Below, piece after piece: positions 61,156 through 64,000 of a stretch of 64,000 bases of DNA. Below the pieces are notes generated by a model. The model saw nothing but the letters and a program-made list of their open reading frames with translations. It had not been told where the DNA came from and did not search any database. Numbering within the stretch: position 1 is the first letter of the stretch; the number at the start of each line of letters is the position of its first letter. This stretch comes from JACDER01 sp963717765 (GTDB lineage: Bacteria > Actinomycetota > Thermoleophilia > Gaiellales > Gaiellaceae). Location of the stretch: contig CAVQWX010000003.1 of assembly GCA_963717765.1 (NCBI GenBank), forward strand, positions 496,001 through 560,000, in the 5' to 3' direction. Both the position numbers and the translations under genes were made by a program.

Positions 61156-62406
61156 GTGATCAAGCAATCGCTGCGCCGCTTGACAATCGTGGCAGTTGTG
61201 ATCGTGGCAGTGAGCATGGTTCTCGCCGCATCGGGACAGACGGCCACCGCCGACAAGTTCATCCACGCCGGGAATGCGTATGGCGTGAAGGTACAGGTTG
61301 GAGGTCTCCTGCTCGTGACACCGCAGGTCTCCGCCGACATCGGCAGCTGCTTCGCGAATACGAACAACGGCGCCCGCAAGACCGCCGTCTCGCTCGACAT
61401 CCCCGACATCCTCTCGAGCGACTCGGTCGACTCGCATGTGGAGACGGGTAAGTCGTCCGACGGCACCAGCACGTTCACGCGCTCGACGGAGACGATCGAG
61501 AACGTGAACCTGCTCGGGGGGTTGATCCACGCGACCGTCTTGAAGGCGCTCAGCGAGGTCCGCTACACGGACGGGTCGGGCTTCAGCTTCAGGAACGGTT
61601 CCACCGTGGTCGGTCTGACCATCAACGGCAACGCTGTCAACCTGCCGGCGCCGAACACGAAGATCGACCTGCCCGGAATCGGCTTCGTGCTCGTGAACGA
61701 GCAGAAGCAAAGCGTGAAGCCGGACTTCGCCTCGCAGGAGGTGAACCTGCTTCGCGTCCACGTGACGAACGCCGGCAATCCGTTCGGGCTCCAGCTAGGC
61801 ACCGACATCACGGTCGCTCACGCATACGCAGCGCTCACGACGCCGCTCCCGATCGGAGGTCTGGTCAACGGCACTGCGTCCGGCATCCACTACCAGCTGG
61901 GGAACGTCGTCAAGATCGGACAGGACCCGCACGCGTCGATCCCCTGCCTCGGCGGAACGAGCACGGCGACCCTCGCGTCGGTCGGCGTGCCGAACATTCT
62001 CTCGGCTCAGACCCTCGCGACGACGGCTGTCGGAACGCTCGGCCCGACGAAGACCGTCGGCGAGACCACCGCGACGGTGCAGACCGCCAACCTCCTGAAC
62101 GGGCTGGTCACGGCGACCGCGATCAAGGCGGTGGCCCACGGTGAGTTCGACGGTTCGAACTACACCTTCAACTCGAACGGGTCGGCGCTCGCCGTGAGCG
62201 TCGCCGGCGTTCCTGTCCTGAACATCCAACCCAACACGACGATCCAGATCCCGCACGTCGGAACGCTGCACTTGTACCACGTGATCAACGGGCCGAAGGC
62301 GATCACCGTGCGAATGATCGAGCTCGTGATCCAGACGAACAACAACGTGGGCCTCCCGGGAGGCACCGCGCTCCGCGTCGGAGACGCGAACGTCAGCTTC
62401 CCCTGA
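61156..62406 (+). CDS. Secreted protein with duplicated choice-of-anchor-P-like domain
   Basis: A 416-residue protein with a signal peptide (RRLTIVAVVIVAVSMVLAAS, cleavage near ATADK). Two related beta domains follow, about 38-225 and 230-416. Shared features are a cysteine (IGSCFA; IPCLGG), IPDILSSDSV/VPNILSAQTL, TIENVNLLGGLIHATVLKAL/TVQTANLLNGLVTATAIKAV, a NGS(T/A)-V-L-GNAV/GVPV strand and a final TNxxNPFGLQLGTDITVAHA/TNNNVGLPGGTALRVGDANV. It is cell-surface or extracellular. GTG 61156 has AAGGAGG 6 bases upstream. The function is unknown. Confidence 0.82.
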   Translation: MIKQSLRRLTIVAVVIVAVSMVLAASGQTATADKFIHAGNAYGVKVQVGGLLLVTPQVSADIGSCFANTNNGARKTAVSLDIPDILSSDSVDSHVETGKSSDGTSTFTRSTETIENVNLLGGLIHATVLKALSEVRYTDGSGFSFRNGSTVVGLTINGNAVNLPAPNTKIDLPGIGFVLVNEQKQSVKPDFASQEVNLLRVHVTNAGNPFGLQLGTDITVAHAYAALTTPLPIGGLVNGTASGIHYQLGNVVKIGQDPHASIPCLGGTSTATLASVGVPNILSAQTLATTAVGTLGPTKTVGETTATVQTANLLNGLVTATAIKAVAHGEFDGSNYTFNSNGSALAVSVAGVPVLNIQPNTTIQIPHVGTLHLYHVINGPKAITVRMIELVIQTNNNVGLPGGTALRVGDANVSFP

Positions 62407-62427
62407 TCCCCCCTCGCTCGGGATGCT

Positions 62428-62454
62428 CGGAGGGCCGGCAACGCCGGCCCTCCG
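62428..62454 (+). terminator. Terminator after the duplicated-domain protein
   Basis: CGGAGGGCCGGC (62428-62439) and GCCGGCCCTCCG (62443-62454) form a perfect 12-bp stem with loop AAC, 22 bases after the stop. Confidence 0.8.
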
Positions 62455-62600
62455 CGTGTCTGACGGTAAGATTCCGGCCGCGCACGAGGGCGCATCCGGT
62501 CCGCGGGCAGGGCAGAGCCCACCTCATCGAACCGCCGCATCGCCAACCGATCTCTTCTCCGCCCGGGACGCGGACACGGGCTCTCTGGAGGGAGGTCGAG

Positions 62601-63974
62601 ATGAACCTGGAGCAACTCCGCAAGCAGGCCAAGGAGCTCGTCCGCTCGGCGCGTGCCGGCGACACCGAGGCGGTCGAGCGGCTCGGAGGCCGCGAGCCGA
62701 TCCTCGCCCGAGCGCAGCTCGTCGTTGCGCGGGAGCAGGGGTATCCCAGCTGGCCCGCGCTCGTGGCCGCAGCCGAGGCGAATGCCGAGGCGTTCGTGAT
62801 CGCGGCGACCAGCAACCATCGCACGCAAGCCGAGCGCATGCTCGAGGCCCGGCCTGAGATCGAGCGCGACCAGTGGGTAGGCCTCGTCCTCGGCCGCGGC
62901 TGGGACGGCGATCCGAACGAGCCCGGCGGCCCGCGGAACTGGGCGCCGATCCTCTACGTCTGCCATTCGTGCTTCGCCTCGTCCGCGCTGGCCCGGGAGC
63001 TCCTCGCGCGAGGCGCCGATCCGAACGCGACCTTCGCCAATGAGTACGGCGAGATGTCGGCGCTGTACGGCGCAGCGGGCGTGGTGCACGACCCTGAGCT
63101 GACGAGGATTCTGCTCGAGGCCGGTGCGAACCCCGACGACGGGGAGTCGCTCTACCACTCCCTCGAGGACAGGAGTTCCGCTTGCCTGGAGCTCCTGCTC
63201 ACGCACGGGGCGACCGTCAACGGAACGAACGCGCTGCCGCACGCGCTCGACTACGAGGAGATCGAGCACGTCCGGCTCCTACTCGACGCGGGTGGCGATC
63301 CCAACGAGGGCGGCTATATGGCCCACGCGGTTCGCCGCGGCCGCGACCCGGAGGTGCTCCGGCTCCTGGCCGAGCACGGCACGGACCTGAACGAGCCTGG
63401 CGGAGAGACGTGGCGCGGGAACGTGCCGCTGCGGACGCCCTACCAGCACGCGTTCATCCGCGGCCGCGCCGACCAGGTCGAAGCTCTCGCCGACCTCGGC
63501 GCGGACACGGCGGTCGCTGACGAGGATCTCGCTCTCGCCGCGCTCGCGCGTGGCGAGAGCACGACGGGGCCATTCCCGGACGACCCGGACGCTCAGGAGG
63601 TCATCGTCATGGCCGCGTTGCAGGGCCACCTCGACGCCGTGCTGCAGGCCGTCGGCCCGAACTACCTGGGAGTCGTCGGCGGATCGCCGAGGTTGCCGCT
63701 GCTCGGGCACGCGGCCTGGGTCGGGGACGACGACGTCGTTCGCCGGCTACTGGAAGCAGGCGCCGATCCGTGCCGACCCGGCGAGGCCGAGTTCGCCATG
63801 CCGCTCGCTGTGGCAGCGCTCGGATCGCAGAACTATCGCGCGCCCGGGCGGGACTACGTTGCGGTCGCGGAGCTCCTCGTCGCGGCGGGCAACGAGATCG
63901 AGCCCCGGTTTCTCGAGGTCGCCGACGGGCCGCTATACGACTGGCTGGAGGCTAGGAGCGTGGACGTCGAGTAG
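62601..63974 (+). CDS. Ankyrin-repeat protein
   Basis: A 457-residue cytosolic protein. The N-terminal 60 residues (MNLEQLRKQAKELVRSARAG ... QGYPSWPALV) are the common cap of actinobacterial ankyrin proteins. Ankyrin repeats follow: ALARELLARGADPNATFANE, LTRILLEAGANPDDGESLYH, CLELLLTHGATVN, VRLLLDAGGDPNEGG, LRLLAEHGTDLNEPGG and VVRRLLEAGADPCRPGEAEF. It has no signal peptide, so an intracellular protein-binding role is likely; the partner is unknown. ATG 62601 is preceded by GGAGGGAGG. Confidence 0.92.
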   Translation: MNLEQLRKQAKELVRSARAGDTEAVERLGGREPILARAQLVVAREQGYPSWPALVAAAEANAEAFVIAATSNHRTQAERMLEARPEIERDQWVGLVLGRGWDGDPNEPGGPRNWAPILYVCHSCFASSALARELLARGADPNATFANEYGEMSALYGAAGVVHDPELTRILLEAGANPDDGESLYHSLEDRSSACLELLLTHGATVNGTNALPHALDYEEIEHVRLLLDAGGDPNEGGYMAHAVRRGRDPEVLRLLAEHGTDLNEPGGETWRGNVPLRTPYQHAFIRGRADQVEALADLGADTAVADEDLALAALARGESTTGPFPDDPDAQEVIVMAALQGHLDAVLQAVGPNYLGVVGGSPRLPLLGHAAWVGDDDVVRRLLEAGADPCRPGEAEFAMPLAVAALGSQNYRAPGRDYVAVAELLVAAGNEIEPRFLEVADGPLYDWLEARSVDVE

Positions 63975-64000
63975 GCGCTGCCGCGACCTTCCGCTTCTCG

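Overview
The window is high-GC bacterial chromosome with dense, mostly short-spaced genes, many GTG/TTG starts and no plasmid or phage backbone. Housekeeping gene content and order (tig-clpP-clpX; valS-folC-ndk; maf; mreB-mreC-mreD-mrdA-rodA; rne-rplU-rpmA-obgE-nadD-rsfS), the MEP pathway gene ispH, a KatG close to the mycobacterial enzyme and actinobacterial-type -10 elements (TACACT, TAAGAT) point to an actinobacterium. A deep lineage such as Thermoleophilia (Gaiellales/Solirubrobacterales) fits best, but that placement is inference from gene content, not a computed phylogeny.

Layout. 1-9.0 kb: the end of ispH, a giant five-GAF sensor histidine kinase overlapping its response regulator, an EamA transporter, and a membrane-anchored DUF4015-type glycosidase fused to a polysaccharide deacetylase. 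9.1-18.1 kb: tRNA genes (Pro, Gly, Arg-TCT, His, Arg-TCG) between metabolic and transport genes, two visibly broken genes (a sialidase-like propeller and a frameshifted AI-2E exporter), a long non-coding gap with a tandem TetR-like operator and a promoter-plus-hairpin RNA candidate, and a beta-lactamase-fold lipoprotein whose catalytic residues are all replaced. 18.4-28.9 kb: a YCII protein, a six-Asp-box propeller overlapping a MoaD-like Gly-Gly protein, a decayed P-domain gene, divergent aquaporin and KatG, an arylsulfotransferase-like lipoprotein, a Kelch protein, tRNA-Leu, and an amidase with a small partner.

29.0-38.0 kb: tig-clpP-clpX, then a VapBC-like toxin-antitoxin pair and a 2.2-kb segment bounded by direct repeats derived from the 3' end of an enoyl-CoA hydratase gene; inside it are two surface-type secreted proteins and a truncated Phd antitoxin. 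Then the intact hydratase, a VOC protein and a gamma-glutamyltransferase. 38.0-44.8 kb: valS, folC, a 38-residue membrane peptide, a zinc-ribbon membrane protein, ndk, two tandem paralogous methyltransferases and maf. 44.8-58.9 kb: an autoregulated-looking PadR gene, an orphan DNA methyltransferase, the complete elongasome cluster (MreBCD, PBP2, RodA), RNase E/G, L21, L27, Obg, NadD, RsfS and tRNA-Ala. 59-64 kb: a decayed stretch (regulator fragment, membrane protein without a natural stop, MauE fragment, frameshifted Cys-rich lipoprotein), a duplicated-domain secreted protein and an ankyrin-repeat protein.

Two themes recur. First, several genes (ispH, tig, vapB-like, valS, padR) have a -10 hexamer ending 6-8 bases before the start codon and no Shine-Dalgarno sequence, which suggests leaderless mRNAs. 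Second, at least six genes are interrupted by small indels; this may be genuine decay of accessory genes or residual assembly error, and the two can only be separated with reads or relatives.
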